Shown: positions 1 through 12,944 of the stretch, one piece after another
Layout of the letters: every line of letters begins with the position of its first letter
How positions within the stretch are numbered: position 1 is the stretch's first letter
Assembly: GCA_001600615.1 (NCBI GenBank)
Contig: BCKK01000001.1
Span: 1,837,082 to 1,901,081 of the forward strand
Direction: 5' to 3'
DNA length: 64,000 bases
DNA from: Dioszegia crocea
Lineage: Eukaryota; Basidiomycota; Tremellomycetes; Tremellales; Bulleribasidiaceae
Notes under the pieces: model-generated
What the model saw: only the letters and a program-made list of their open reading frames with translations
Databases searched by the model: none
What the model was told of the DNA's origin: nothing
Program-made: the position numbers and the translations under genes

Positions 1-1762
1 TTCCCGGCGGGTAAGCCTGTTTGCATATCTTGGAGCTGTGTTCGAGAGTCAAACTGTATAAAGGTCAGCTGATATCCCACCTATCGGGAAAAGTCACCTA
101 CTGCTTGGACAGTAGACTCGGCCCTTCAAGTGGCGCAGGCATAAAGTATCCCCATTGAGTGCAGACTGCAAACGTCAGCTGCTTTCGTAAACGATAAGAA
201 GACACTGCTAGCTTACCTTGGAACAACCAAAGTCTCCAAGTTTGATCCAGACCATCGTCTTTGAACTTGCCATCGTTATGCGAGCCGAAGCATTCCTCAA
301 CTCCAGCTTCTTCAGGGCACTGCAATACGATGTTCTCCTTGATGTACTTTGCATAATTGAGCAACTCGGCAGGACTGGCGTATGAGCCGCATCCCAGTAC
401 ATTTCAGGGCCTGCATCGACTTACATCCTTACGATGCCTATTGTGCTGCTTCCGCCACCGGCATTGAGGGCGTCACAGAAGTGCTGGAACTCGTCCGAAC
501 CGACTGCTATGTCAGCTCCTCATGTAGGATAAGAGATATCTCACATACCCTTCGGATCCCAATTCTTGGCTTGCCAATACCCTTACTGATCAGCATACTG
601 GCCCCGCCTATCCTGGGGACGAACTGACCTAGTGGTGACTGCAACACTTCCGCAAAGTCGTCATCTTCCAAGTCTCCCAACCCGAAAAGGCCCTTCAGAA
701 GGCCCGGCAATGCACCAGGCATGTCCAAGATGGTATCAACCAGTTTGACAGAGCTTTGGATCGCAGCTATGCATTCTGCAGGGGCGTATTCCTGGATCGG
801 ATCGAAATATTGCGGGAAATTGACCTGGGCGTGCGTCACAGCTGCGGCTTTAGTTGTGTCGATTGATGCTCACTGCAGAGGGGACTTACCGCTGCTTGCA
901 ATTGCACCCCACACTAACTCAGGGTACTGGGTGCGCATATGAGCTGCTCGGGCTCCAGCGTACGATCCACCATAGTATATCCAAGCGGTGTTGTTTGGAT
1001 GTAGTGAATCTTCCGAGTCGAGCGCAAGGACGGATGTGGGAGGTTTGAAGTGCTTGATGAACTAGATACGTCAGCTTTGAATGAAGATTATGCTTCAACT
1101 AGCTCACGTAGGCAGAATCCTCCAGCGCTTCGGCGTTGTTGAGGAAGCGGAGATCATCTGTAGAGAATGAAGATACTGGCACGGATTTTCCATAGTATCT
1201 GACTGTCAGCTAGTTTGAGGACCTGGATGCCCACCTGTGCTCGAGCACTATACTGAGGCCGTTGGTAGCATTCGACAGAATTTGAAGGATACCCTTTTCG
1301 AGAAACGGTAGTCTTGCTCCATCAGCACAGGTCGCCGATCTCAAGTCTGACGCTCCGGCCCACCTATCAGCTCCGCTAGTCTCTCCACCATCCAGCAGGA
1401 AGACCGGTCCTCCAGGCTTATACGAGCTCGCATCTATCCAATATCGATGGCAGAAAGTCCCATTTACCGATTTGTCGAAATGGCTGATGGGCTGTTCGAA
1501 GCAGTGTGCTTTGTAGTGCGAGGTGGACGCAGCTTCCGTTTCCCAGTGCTGTTGACTGTGAGATTAGCTACCTGGACGGTTAAGCTACATACCCTACATG
1601 CTGAGTCTGCTCTACTTCTGACTCCTGTTGGGACAAGGCTTTCCAGAGTCCAATTTGAGGCCGGCCCTGAAGCAGAAGGGCGCGATGGGTGTCCGGGTGA
1701 AGGGCGTCTACCACTCCTGCGAGCGATAGCAGGCCAGCGAGGGCGCTCACGGGATGTATCAT
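1..1762 (-). CDS. Secreted serine peptidase of family S28 (prolyl carboxypeptidase / dipeptidyl-peptidase II type), C-terminus off window
   Basis: Removes residues next to proline from peptides, in the secretory path or outside the cell. The ATG at 1760-1762 opens a signal peptide (MIHPVSALAGLLSLAGVVDA). About 250 codons later, on the minus strand near 920-1000, lies IYYGGSYAGARAAHMRTQYP, the S28 nucleophile motif G-x-S-Y-x-G. A downstream exon reads VCTQWGYFMPAP, typical of the family near its active-site Asp region. After a further intron the last visible codons read LTLEHSSKICKQAYPPG. Several short introns with CTGAC branch sites interrupt the gene. The His-containing C-terminus lies beyond base 1, so the gene is partial only because of the window edge. 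It is divergent from the BLM10 gene. Confidence 0.85.
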
Positions 1763-2069
1763 GGTATGTGAGGGGGATCGATGGACTATCTATCACACAG
1801 AAGTGTCTATTCAAGGCGACAGGCTGGCTTCTCCCTTCGCACCACACAGGACCCTTCGGATATCGCCGAAAAGGGGAGTTTCCGATGGAAGCCACCGGAG
1901 ATGGAGTGGAACTCCGTATAATAAGGAATGTCACCCTAGCCTTGTCCTCTCGCTTCGCAACCCCCTTCCAAGGACTCTATACACATCATCAGCTGTGCTC
2001 ACAGTACATACAGCACAGTACAGCCCACCCAGACCGAGAACTACCAAAGGCGCAAGAGGCGCCATCAGT
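1763..2069. promoter_or_regulatory. Divergent promoter between the S28 peptidase and BLM10 genes
   Basis: These 307 bases separate two genes that start away from each other and must hold both promoters and 5' UTRs. I see no clear TATA box or repeated motif. Confidence 0.4.
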
Positions 2070-5000
2070 ATGACTGCTCGAGAAATCGTAGCCGTCGGTC
2101 AAGCAAGCCAGACGACACCTCATCGGCCTCGTAAGCGTTTCCCCTTCTCTACGCCACGCACGCGCATTGTGTCCCTATGCACATAGAGTTGCCAATCCCT
2201 TCCAAACCTCACACCTATGTGAAGATCTTAGCTGACGCGGTACCACTATCCACAGACTCCCACGCCGCCGCTCGTCCAACTACAACCCCATCATACGGCG
2301 CCGAGGCGGAGGCGGAATCAGGAGCGTACGAGGAATACTACGACGAAGAGGACGAGGAAGAAGAGCTAGCAGAGGCGATTGCTGCGCTTGAAGACGGAGT
2401 GTACGAAGACGAATGTGTGTGTGATTCCGTCCTTCTGCTTGTCTCCCATCACCCGCACACGGGTTGAGACACAACCAAACGAGGACGATTGCTCATCACC
2501 ATCTACCTTTTCCCCTCACTCTTCACTCTCACACGACACTCGATTGTACCCTGAATCCCCCACCATGCTCCGATTCGTCCCCATACGCAAAAAATTACGG
2601 TCACGTCACAAAACTCTATCTCGATTCAAAATAACAGCCGAAGGTGACGATTTTGGAGAGATGAGTGATGCTTGGCCTTGCGCGGTGCCCAACCGCTTGG
2701 CAGAACCTTTCACACCGGAAGATGGGAGCTCAAAGACTGTCACTACAAGCGTGAGTTGCCGTCGTCATTTTGTAATGAGCATTTGGCCAGACCGCTCATC
2801 CACCTGCAGCCCGACGATCCCCGATTGTCATGTCTAGGCTTGCCTCTCGCTTTGCCATATGAGGTGGAGAGCCTGGCGGAAATGGACGATCGGTTGGAGT
2901 TGATTTGTCAACGACTCGTGGAATGTGTTAAAGCGCGAGAGTATGGGATAGGTTTCAGGATGTGGGACTCAGCTTTGACAATGTAAGTTAAGCATGCGAC
3001 ATTCCATGCGCTTCAGAGCTGATTCGTATAGTTGGATGAGCATGGGATACCAAATGAAGCGAGACATCAAAATCAAGCTCATCTTCCTCTATTACGAACT
3101 CCTCTGTAAGCTAGTCTCTCTAGGCTGAGGTGGCCAAGCTGATCAAGCAGTCGTTCCCGGTCTCACCGGCACATTCGTCGACAATTGCGGCAATCAGCTC
3201 ATTCCTCTACTAAGCGATCGCTCACTCTCCATTTGGGACTTCCGCATGCCTTGGCGACCCCTCTATGATGCCCTATACAATGAGCTTTTCCCCCATCCCA
3301 ATAAGCTCGCCCGTCACGCCTTCAACCTCGCCCCTACCCTCCTCAATGTCGCTGAATCGGCACAACGATTCTTCCATCCATCAGACATGGACGAGATGCT
3401 CGAAGTCATGCTTCCGCAATTAGAGCCTAGCATGGACTCCATCCTTGCCACCCAGACATTCTTGGTGCACTTCTTACCTATTTCTCACCCCCAGCGATGG
3501 ATCCCACTCAGTAAGCTGGTTGTCTCCCGGTGAAGGCAGGCTGAGATCGAAGCTGATCATGCAGTCTTCCGACTCTGGGGCGGTTTCAATAGTGGTCTAT
3601 GGGACGATCAAGCTTCCGATCTCATGGGCCAGCTCAGTATCTCACATACCGATCCTGGGAAATCCGATCCATCACTACTCGACAAGATCCCCCGGGGTAC
3701 TTTCAATACCCCCGAGGAAGAGGCTCGAAATCCTGGACCCAAGAAGATGGAGCGAAACCATCAGATTCGGCTACTACATGTCAAGGGGGATGTCATAGAG
3801 GATGACGATGGCTTGACGTACTGGGTCGACCCTGCCAAGATCTCGCCCGAGCCGCGGAGTGAAGATCCCAGCTGGCAAGGGATAAGGAAGGATATTGGTA
3901 TTTTTACCGAGCAGGAGTTTGAGTTCTTGATGACCAAGTGTTTGAGGTCGCTCAGTAAGCCTCTTCATCCCAATTAGCTGAGTTCCAGCGCTGATCCCGC
4001 AGACGTACCTGTTGGCGGCAGTATCGCCTCGCACAACGCCATGTCAATCACCTCAGCAGATGCTCGCGTAAGCAAGAAGGTCCTCGAGGCTAAAAAGCCT
4101 ATCGATCGAGTCCAATCTCTCGCCGAGACCATCATTTACTGTATTGCAGAGGACGCCGATGCCGCTAGGACTGGATCCGCCACTGCGACACCAGGGACGG
4201 CGACTCCGGTGAACCCTGCTCTGGCCAGATTACAAACCGGTGCCGCCTTCAAACGAAGCGGCAGTCAAGATAGTCTGGCTGCTGCGGGTCAACAAGGCGA
4301 TGCGGAGCGGAAGTACATGGCTGGATCTAAGGCCTTGGATCACTTGTCACGGCTGTTGACGAGTTGCGAAACTGTAAGCTATGATTGTGCCATCCGGATC
4401 AGCGAGCTGATAAAGTAGTTCTTCCATCCTAGTAATTCTGGTCATTGGTCGGCATTCCTCACTGCCTTCCTTTCGCACCTGGCGCACAACTTCGTCGAGC
4501 GATGGAAGTCGGAGGAAGAGCCTACCTGCCGAACACCAGTGGCATGGCGATTGACTCCTACCATCAAGCGAGAGTTTGTACTCTGTATGCGACCTCTTGC
4601 CCTGACAGCCATGTTCAACAAGGTATGTCGAGCCGTTTTGGTCGCACTGTCATGGCTAATTTTCAGGACATGGATTCAGTCACTTCGGCAGTATCAACAC
4701 TGAAGCGCTTGTCTATACTCGAGCCAGACCTCATCATGCCGGCGATGATGGAACGGATCGTTCCATCCCTTCAAGGACTAGAAGAGGTATGCTATACGCT
4801 TCGCATTTAACCCAAAATGAGCATAGCTGACTTGTTAGACCAACCGTACCCCTGCAGTCACCTATGCTCTCGCCGCGCTAGCTCAACCTCTATCCGCACG
4901 CCAGCTTTGGCGCATGGGTGGAATGTATGTCGCCGACAGCTTCGCCCTCCTCTTACCCGGTATCGATCTGAACGACCCCGCCAAGACCGGACTGTCATGT

Positions 5001-8000
5001 ATGGCCATCTCCAACATGGTGGACTTCATCCGCATTGGCGATATCTCAGATGCCGATGAAGTCCCCGACGCTGCACCTGGTTCTCGTGCGCTCCGTAAGG
5101 CCGCCAGACCGCCTGTCCAGGACGATCCCAATGACCCTAGCCAAGAGGAGCTGGAGGATTTGACTCCGGAGGAGGTCAATGCCCGAGTCCGATTCGCGAC
5201 TTCGGCGTTCAGGGACTGGGTACCGGAGTTCCTGGGAAGGGTGCTACTCCTGTTTAGCAACTTGCCCGAGGAAGGCGGGAAGACTGGGAAAGCGGGTGGC
5301 AAGACTGAGCAATTGACCCTGATGAGCGTTCTGGTCAGTTGCATGTGGATTGTGAATAGATGATGGACATAGCTGATAATATAGCATACTTGCGGAGGAG
5401 TCTTTGCAGCGCTAGACGACAAGCTGTTCGGAACTGTTCTCGAGCAGGTCGCAGAGTACGCCACTACGACAACTAGGAGTAACGGCGTCGATGCGGTCGG
5501 CGAGTTGATCAGGAACCTAGCTGCGACTCGTGCGCCACAAGTCTGGGCCCGACTCTTCCCTGTGTGCAGAACTAGGATTTTGGCCGAACTGAAAGCTGGC
5601 GCCTCGTCGACTCGTACGCAAATAACCTCGATCCCAAGGGCATCCGATGCCAGTCTTCATTGGTGGCAAAGTATCCTATATGGAATGCTCATTCCTGGTC
5701 GTCTCGATGTAAGTCAAAGCTTCACCAAATATGCGGGTTGTTGCTGATCAATTCAGCTATCGGACCCCTCGTGGCGCACAGACTACTTGGACCTCATGAA
5801 GGCCATGATCGACTCTACGCTGTCGGAACGAGGATGGCACTGGACTGGCAAGCTAGTCGAGAAGTCCATCAGCTGCCTGACGTCTATCTACTTCGCCGAG
5901 ATGAGTATGTTGGAATCTGAGCGCGATAGCGAAGGTGAGCTTTCTCGACTGCGATGGGCACGAGCAAAGCTAAATTCGAAGATGTCAAGAAGAATCATAC
6001 GCTCTGGTGGGGTAAATTGTACCGCGCTACCGAGATTTCGCCATCCTGGCGTGTACCATCCGAGCGGCAAATCAGCATGGCATTCGATATGCTCAATCTT
6101 GCGGAAGAATCCGTCAAGAAGCTTAGCGACCTGGTGGAGAATCGGAAAGTTGGCGACAATGTCTGGAGTAACGAGTTCTGCCGAGCGGCCAGCGTCATCG
6201 ACAAGACACTGAGGGGCTCTTACAACCTCATCGCGGAGATCAACAGTCTCAAGGAGGGTGGCCAGGTTGCCGAAAGGTGAGCTTGTCTTGCAGTGGCGTC
6301 GAGCGTAGCTGATCATTTAGTTCCTTACCAGCGGAGATGCTGCGGCTTCTACCGCCGTACAAGTCCGGTATTATCCTCTCAGACCCTGCGGACCCGAGAT
6401 ACCAGCACGTCGCGTCTTTCCGACAGCGTGTCGGAGAAACCCTGCATCGCGCTGCATCAGCAATGCGAGATGCGGGCGAATCGGACAACTCGGTCGAGAG
6501 TGTGAAAATTCTCGTATCGACAATCGGTACCTATCTCACCGCATACGGTATTCGGTCCAAGCAATTCTCCAACGCTCAGACTGCATACAGCGGTATGCAG
6601 GCCACGAAGCGAATGTACGAAAGTCAGCGGAAACAGCACCGTCACATCTTCATGGCTGCCGCCTCGGTTCACTCCCAGAACCGGCTGACGACGCTGGCGT
6701 ACTATCGCGTCCGATCGGCACTTGATGATAAACTCATCAAGAACATGCTTGACTTTTGTCTTTCTCCATTCGTCCGGGTCCGACGATCGGCTCAGGCGAC
6801 GCTGGAGACTATTTCCAAGGTCTATCGAGGCACTTGGGTGCTTTGCTTCCCCCTCCTCTTTGATGCCCTCCTTCCGGGAACCGACCCAGATCGGATGAAG
6901 GGCGCCCTCTATGTCCTACGGTACAATCACGTCGGAATCACCCGTATTGGTCGGGATTGGCGCCATCTGGTCCAACTCACCGAATCACTCTTGAACGCTC
7001 ATCACGAGAACAAGGCGTCAGTCCAGGCTTTAGTCACCAAAGCGACGGACGAGCTTATTGCCTCGATCAAAGAACCCTCCAGCCTCAATGTCGAAGTTGA
7101 TACGGAGAAGGTGGACGCCGCGGCCGATGCCCTCGGCGCGTATTTGAGCCGAAAGCCCGATCTGGCCGTCGTCGAGAAACTCCGTCAGGCGCAGAAAGAC
7201 CTTGTCGCGCTTCAGGATCGAGGGTATGATACCTTTGTCGATAAGGTATTGGCGATATCTACCAACCCGAACCTGAACTGGCGATATGTTTGGTCTGCGT
7301 CGAGATGCCTCTACACCATGACGAGGCGGGATAGGCCTACGGATATAAGACTGGCGAAATTCTTTGCGGAGAATGTGCAGAATCCTCATCCTCGGATAAG
7401 AGATTTCGGGACTATGTAAGCTTTGAATCTTCCCTTGGCGAAGTGACAATAGCTCATACGTTTAGCGGCCTCACGCGGATGCTCTTCCATATCGCCCTCC
7501 GATCCCTATGCGGAGGCGACGAGCGCCGACTGCTCCTCCAAGAACCGATCGATCCATTCTCCAAGGATATCGAACTCACCGACACCTCTCCGGCCTTTAC
7601 TGCACAGTACCTGTCGGCGTTCAGGCAACCTGTGCCTGAGAAGGAGCAGGAGACGGTGATGCTGCAGGACCGGCTGGACTCGGGATGGCTGGTCTGGGGC
7701 AAGACTATGGAGGTGTCGCGCTTGTCCGGCTGGGACGAGCAGGCTTGGACAATTGATCCGGAGTGTATGCCCGCGATTGAGATGCTGCGGGAGTTGACAG
7801 GTCAAGAAGGATGGTGGCAGAAGGTAAGTCCCTACAAATATCTATCGTGGATACACCGCTGACTCGGCAGCTTGCCGAACAATGGGCTCAAGAAGATACC
7901 CGCACTTACCCATCTGCGACTCATATCGACTTCATCCTCGCTATCGCTCAGCTATACGGCACATCTATTCTTGACGCCATCAAGCCTATTGTCGATGGGT

Positions 8001-9918
8001 ACATGGCCGAGATGGATGCCAGCAAGATCTATGATCGCCACAAGACGCGTGCAATCTTCGAGTTCGTCTCGGGTCTGTTGAGGGGTACAGAGGAGTGGCC
8101 GGGTAAAGATCGGGCGGTATTCTGGGAGTGGTTGACGCCCAAGTTACCGGATCTCTTCGGAAACATCAGGCATGATACGACGAAGTAAGCTCTTGAACTC
8201 CAGGATCTCGGTAGGGAACAAGCTGATGATACAAGGTGCTGGGATATTTCGATCGAATATGTTCTGAACGACCGCGACCCTCGTCGATACCAGCCTCTCG
8301 TCGACTTCTGTATCTCGACAGCCTTATCGGCGGACTTCCAGTCTGGTTCAGCATTCGACCTAGCCAGACGTGTCCAGCTCGTGAGGTCCGTTCTACGGTG
8401 TCAGCGATGGCGCTTCAACGCCTGGACGGAGGAGTTTGTGGACTTCTACTTCCGCTCAGTGACCTGTCCGTACGCCGAGGTTCGCAATCTCATTGCGTCG
8501 GTCTTGAATGGCATGGACCAGATCAAGGTATGTTTCTCTTCACAATTTGGGCAGAGCTGTTGCTAATACGCCCAGTTCCACCCGTCCTTCCCATCAGCTA
8601 CGGCACTGAACAAATTCATCCTCGACGATCCAGCAAACCAGGAGGACGTCATGCAAATCCGGTCTGGCTATTTCTCACCTCAGCTGAAGCAGATCATGGA
8701 GCAATTGCCAAAGTGGAAGGAGGATCGGCCACACGGCCCCAAGGCTGTGCAGTCTGAGCACGACAACGCCGCAATGACCAGTGAGTTAAGCGACTGATAA
8801 CGTGCTTGGCAAAGCAGCAACTGACATTTCAGCTTTGGCGTGGTTGACTGTCGAGCTATCGGATGTTCATGCTGCTGCTGCCTTCCCTTACATCATCCCT
8901 ATCTTGTAAGCTGAGAGACCCACTGAAAAGGTAAGCAAAGCTTATACCTACAGACCTGAGATATTCGAGCTTCGAGAATTGAACGACAATCCCGACTTGC
9001 AGCGCATGGCTGGCCGAATGCTGGCTTTGATCACTTCGATCACTCCCGCGCTGCCACTGATTGAGCCCGTCATGGATGCCCTCATATCCATTCTGGAGAA
9101 CTCATCGGTAAGTTCATTGTCTCGGATGTTCGATTGGAACCAAGCTGACAATAACAGTCATGGAAGATGAAGATGCACAGTATGCCCGTACTCAGTCTTG
9201 TGTACTTCCGAAACCTCTCGCTATTGTCGGAAACGTGCAAGGCGAAATGCCTGGACGTCGTGGCGGCTTCGTTGAGGGATGCGAACCAGGAAGTGCGAGA
9301 GATGGCTTCTTCGTGAGTTGTACATCTTCGGTAGAAGGAAGCATTAGCTCACATCCTAGTACTCTGAGCGGTTTCCTCCGATGTTCTCAACGATCAATGG
9401 TGGTGGTCTTGAAGGATCGCTTCGCCCGCGAAATCAAGTCAACAAATCTTGTTAGGCGTCGAGGACAACCGGGTCAGATCGATCCGGAGTATCAGGAACA
9501 GCTGGTCAAGCTGCACGGCGCGATTCTAGGCGCGACAGCAATGTGAGCTATGACGTCCATTCACTGGTTAGGTCTTGAAGCTGACGATGTAGTGTTGAAG
9601 CCTTCCCATACACTGTGCCCAAATTCATGCCCAAGCTCCTGGCAGATGTGCTGGCTCCAAGGGTTTCAGATCCGGCTCCTATTTCGACAACAATCAGGAC
9701 GTGTGTAGCTGTGAGTTGTAGAGCCCTTTCTGTGACGGTCATGGAAGATCCAAGCTGACAAGTATCAGTCTTTCAAGCGGACTCATGAGAAATACCAAGA
9801 CAAATTCAGCGAGGATGAGCTATCGGCGATGAATTATGCTCAGGCCGGAAATTCTTACTGTGAGTCAAGGTGCTCGCGATCGTTCTTGACATAGAGCTGA
9901 CGGTGTCCAGATGCGTAA
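2070..9918 (+). CDS. BLM10: Proteasome activator BLM10/PA200 (PSME4 family)
   Basis: A very large HEAT-repeat protein that caps the 20S proteasome and opens its gate. The ATG at 2070 starts an acidic N-terminal region (EEYYDEEDEEEELAEAI). Conserved family sequence follows, for example LPYEVESLAEMDDRLELI near 2860, MPWRPLYDALYNELFPHPNK at 3246 and FFHPSDMDEMLEVMLPQLEP at 3370. Helical repeats continue through more than 15 exons. The last intron ends at 9910 and joins to codons Y-Y-A then TAA at 9916-9918. This gives the C-terminal HbYX motif (Tyr-Tyr-Ala) that inserts into proteasome alpha-ring pockets and is the known end of BLM10/PA200. Length (about 1,900-2,000 aa) suits the family. The exon joins between 2400 and 2820 are not resolved. 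Every other part reads intact. Confidence 0.93.
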
Positions 9919-10318
9919 TCCGAAGAAGCGTATGATGGCAGCAATAGGCTAGATGTAGGGTGGGAGAATAGAAAATGTGTTTAATAGCGGATGAAGATGA
10001 ATTCAAGGTTCCAAGCCTCTAACGGTCAGAGAGCCAATCTTGAGCTCATCTGTAACACGATGATAGAAGAACAACCTGTCCAATGTAGCTGCATTGTATA
10101 CCATGAAGGCAGAGACGGCGAGTCGTTGAAAGAGGCTGCGGGGGCTGTGGCAACAACGCATTCCTCACAACCTTTCGGCTTTCGGCTTTCGGACATTCCG
10201 GCCGGGCCGCCTTGCCGAGTCAAGGCCCACCTGCGCCCACTTGATAGTTTCGCTCGTACTGACATCTATAACTCTCGTCGTGCTCCCGTTGTGTCCCTTC
10301 CAGTGGACTCTCACAGGA
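9919..10318. other. Intergenic: BLM10 3' end and dehydrogenase promoter
   Basis: 400 bases between two genes on the same strand. I see no gene or repeat. The only small oddity is a doubled ttcggct near 10180. Confidence 0.5.
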
Positions 10319-11509
10319 ATGACGATCAGTTTGGGCGAAGATAAGCCGCGCAGCGCATCTGAAGCGACGGTCTTTATCACTTCTCCACTCCACGCCACGG
10401 CTCAGGTGTTGGCGGAGAAACGGTTCGCCAGGGTGATACAGCAAGGGAAAGATGGACAGGGCTTGAGCAGGGCAGAATGTCTACTGCAGGCTGATGCCAT
10501 CAGTGAGTCGTCATGACCGCGCGGCCTACGTGATCAGAAGCTGATTGTTATAGTAATGCGGATGGGTGCAGCTTCAGCTTCAGAGCTGCAAGTGGATAAT
10601 TCGCCTAGATTGCGAATAATATCACGTACGGGAGTAGGGTATGACAGTATCGATCCGCACGCAGCCAAAGCGAGGGGGATCGCAGTGACAAATCTTCCTG
10701 GTGCCAATTCTCAAGTGTGTATCATCTCACCACCATCTATGAACCGACTGCTGACCGAGATTATAGGCAGTTGCGGAGCTAGCTCTGACCCTCACGCTCT
10801 CACTCCTCCGTCGAGTCAAAGAACTCGATATCGCCCTGACATCCGGAGAGGTAATCGGCTCCGTCGCCGCTCTCGCTCCCGGTCTAGCGGGCAAGACGGT
10901 TGGATTGGTCGGAATGGGCAATACGGGCCACTCTCTAGCTGTAATGCTCCGAATGTTCGGCTGTCGCCTTCTCGTCCATTCTCCTACGTCCTCGAGACTC
11001 AATTGGACTGCGGAAGACCCGAAAGCGTCATCACCGTCCGATATCGTGGAGCATGAACGAGTAGGACTGGAGCAGCTTCTTCGCGAGTCGGACGTTGTCT
11101 CGCTGCACTGTCCGCTTAGGCCCGAAACGCATAACCTCATCGGAGAGTCGGAATTGGGGATGATGAAGCCCTCGGCGATACTGGTGAATACTGCACGGGG
11201 AGGAGTAGTGGATGAGCGTGCGTTGGAGAGGGCGCTGAAGGCAGGAGAGTTGGCAGGTGCGGGCATCGATGTATGGGAGACGGAGCCGGCGCGGGGAGAA
11301 CATCTGGGGGGACTGGGCAAGATGCGGAATGTGATCTGTTTGCCACATGTGTGAGTCTGCATTTGCTGCGCTGGGAAGTGAGGCGTGGGCTGAAGCTTTT
11401 GTATAGTGGTGCGTCAACACTCGGAGTTGCAGAGGTGACAACGATCCGGGCGGTGGAGATTGTCGCCAAGTACTTTGATACGGGCGAGGTGGAGAATAGG
11501 GTTATATAG
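10319..11509 (+). CDS. D-isomer-specific 2-hydroxyacid dehydrogenase (phosphoglycerate-dehydrogenase-like)
   Basis: NAD(P)-dependent oxidoreductase of the 2-hydroxyacid/2-keto acid class; the exact substrate cannot be told. The spliced protein reads SRTGVGYDSIDPHAAKARGI in the substrate domain. The Rossmann loop is GLVGMGNTGHSLA (GxGxxG), followed by VNTARGGVVDERALERAL (catalytic Arg), GIDVWETEPA (catalytic Glu) and, across the last intron, PHVGASTLGVAE (catalytic His). All three catalytic residues are present. The ATG at 10319 is the first that gives a normal N-terminal beta strand (ATVFITSPL); an upstream in-frame stretch lacks coding character. Four exons, about 340 aa. No ACT domain follows, unlike serine-pathway PGDH of the Ser3 type, so it is probably a paralogue. 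Confidence 0.88.
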
Positions 11510-11684
11510 CAGAAGTAGAGGGAGACTGCCTGTGCATGCAATAGAAGCTCTAGAAATGAGACTGATAGACCAGAAGGTGAGAGTATGCCCGAGCTATCGT
11601 CCGAGGGATCCGTGAGAGATAGCTCATTTCCCAGGCCACAAAGAGTACAAACACAGAACATTACATCTCATGCATTCGCACCGC

Positions 11685-12576
11685 TCATACTAGCGATACT
11701 GTCGCGCCTAGAGCCTGCATTGTCTTTTGCAGCTTCTCAGCATCCTCCTTGGGCAGGTTCTCCTTCAACGTTTGAGGGCATGATTCGACAAACTTCTTGG
11801 CCTACAATTGTCAGCCAAATTCGAATGCAGGTCCACAGACTACAGCCTTGAACGTCACACTAGTCGTCCGGTCCCGAAATCCTGCCGCGGCTCTGCTGGC
11901 TTTCTTGGTATGCGCAAGACTATCCGAATTTGGGCATGCTTGAAAGCCTAGCGTCCGTCTCCTCGACCATCGATCCGAAATCTTCGCAGAGCTCTTCTTT
12001 CCGGACACACAACGCCCATTTCCACACCATGACTCACCTCGACCAATGTCATATTAGGCATCAACACCTTGACCTCCCTAATCACCTTCGCCTTTGTCGC
12101 CGCATCAATCGCATCCAGCTTGACGGTGAAGATTGTCTTTTCTTTTGGCTTCTCCTCTGCCGCCTCTGCTTCAACTGGTGCAGCTGCAGGCGCGGCCGAT
12201 GACGCCGGCATAGCTATTTCAGTAATATTTAGGCGTGTCTGAATATCAGCTCCTTGACGTCCCATCTGCAACCCAGGATGAAGCCCACTTTCAACGCAGA
12301 TACCAATTCCGAAACCTCGAGTAATGTCAACCCTGAGATTGAGTCGACTATGGGGGCGATTTTAGGGCTGAGGGATGATTGTGCGGGTCGTTCTGCAAGT
12401 GTAGATCGCGTGGTTGTGAATGTGCGGATGGAGGTGCGGATGGTAGATGATGAAGAGGATGCGCGAGGAGTGAGGGAGGCCGAGATGGATCGAGAAGCTC
12501 GGAGAAGGGATTGGGCGGGGCGCTGCAATGTTAGCTTACATGCTGAAATAAAGGCGGGAAGTGAGCTCACGCTCAT
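11685..12576 (-). CDS. MNP1: Mitochondrial ribosomal protein bL12m (L7/L12)
   Basis: Stalk protein of the mitochondrial large ribosomal subunit that recruits translation factors. A basic presequence (SLLRASRSISASLTPRA) is followed by the N-terminal dimer domain (IVDSISGLTLLEVSELVSAL), an Ala/Pro/Glu-rich hinge (SSAAPAAAPVEAEAAEEKPK) and the C-terminal factor-binding domain, KTIFTVKLDAIDAATKAKVI to AKKFVESCPQTLKENLPKED. The first exon appears to be only ATGAGC, followed by a 48-nt intron ending ttgcag, which gives MSRPAQSLLRASRS. Intron 11802-12037 is long for this genome (236 nt) and splits the C-terminal domain between NMTLVE and AKKFVES. The gene name follows yeast MNP1. It is divergent from the roadblock gene. 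Confidence 0.9.
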
Positions 12577-12944
12577 GTTGGCTGTTATCGTGTCTAGAAG
12601 CGGGTAACGTGTGTGAATAGTGGCCTGATTATGGATCTCAGTAGGTGGTGGTCGAAATATCTGAAATCGAGATGGGTGTGTCAATTCTGATTCCGATTTA
12701 CCACTCTTCTTCACATTTATAACGCCGCAAGTCTCCGGCTCGGTATCGTTCCGCATCAGTTCCGCACCAGGACAAGCCAAACGTTATTACGTAATAGAGT
12801 GAGGAATGCTGGCTGCCACTCGGGCCTAGAACGCGTCCGAGACCGCCACCACGAAATGTCAGCAATTCTCAATTGCTTACTTTACCTGTCAGCAATCACC
12901 ATAGCCCTCTACACAATTGTCACAACCTCACCCACACATACACA
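12577..12944. promoter_or_regulatory. Divergent promoter between bL12m and roadblock dynein light chain
   Basis: 368 bases between two gene starts. It holds tacgtaatag near 12788 but no motif I can name. No gene is seen. Confidence 0.4.

Noticed and set aside
1464..1934. Minus-strand 156-codon ORF over the S28 gene start
   Set aside because: It is in another frame than the signal peptide and has no coding character; it is a shadow frame.
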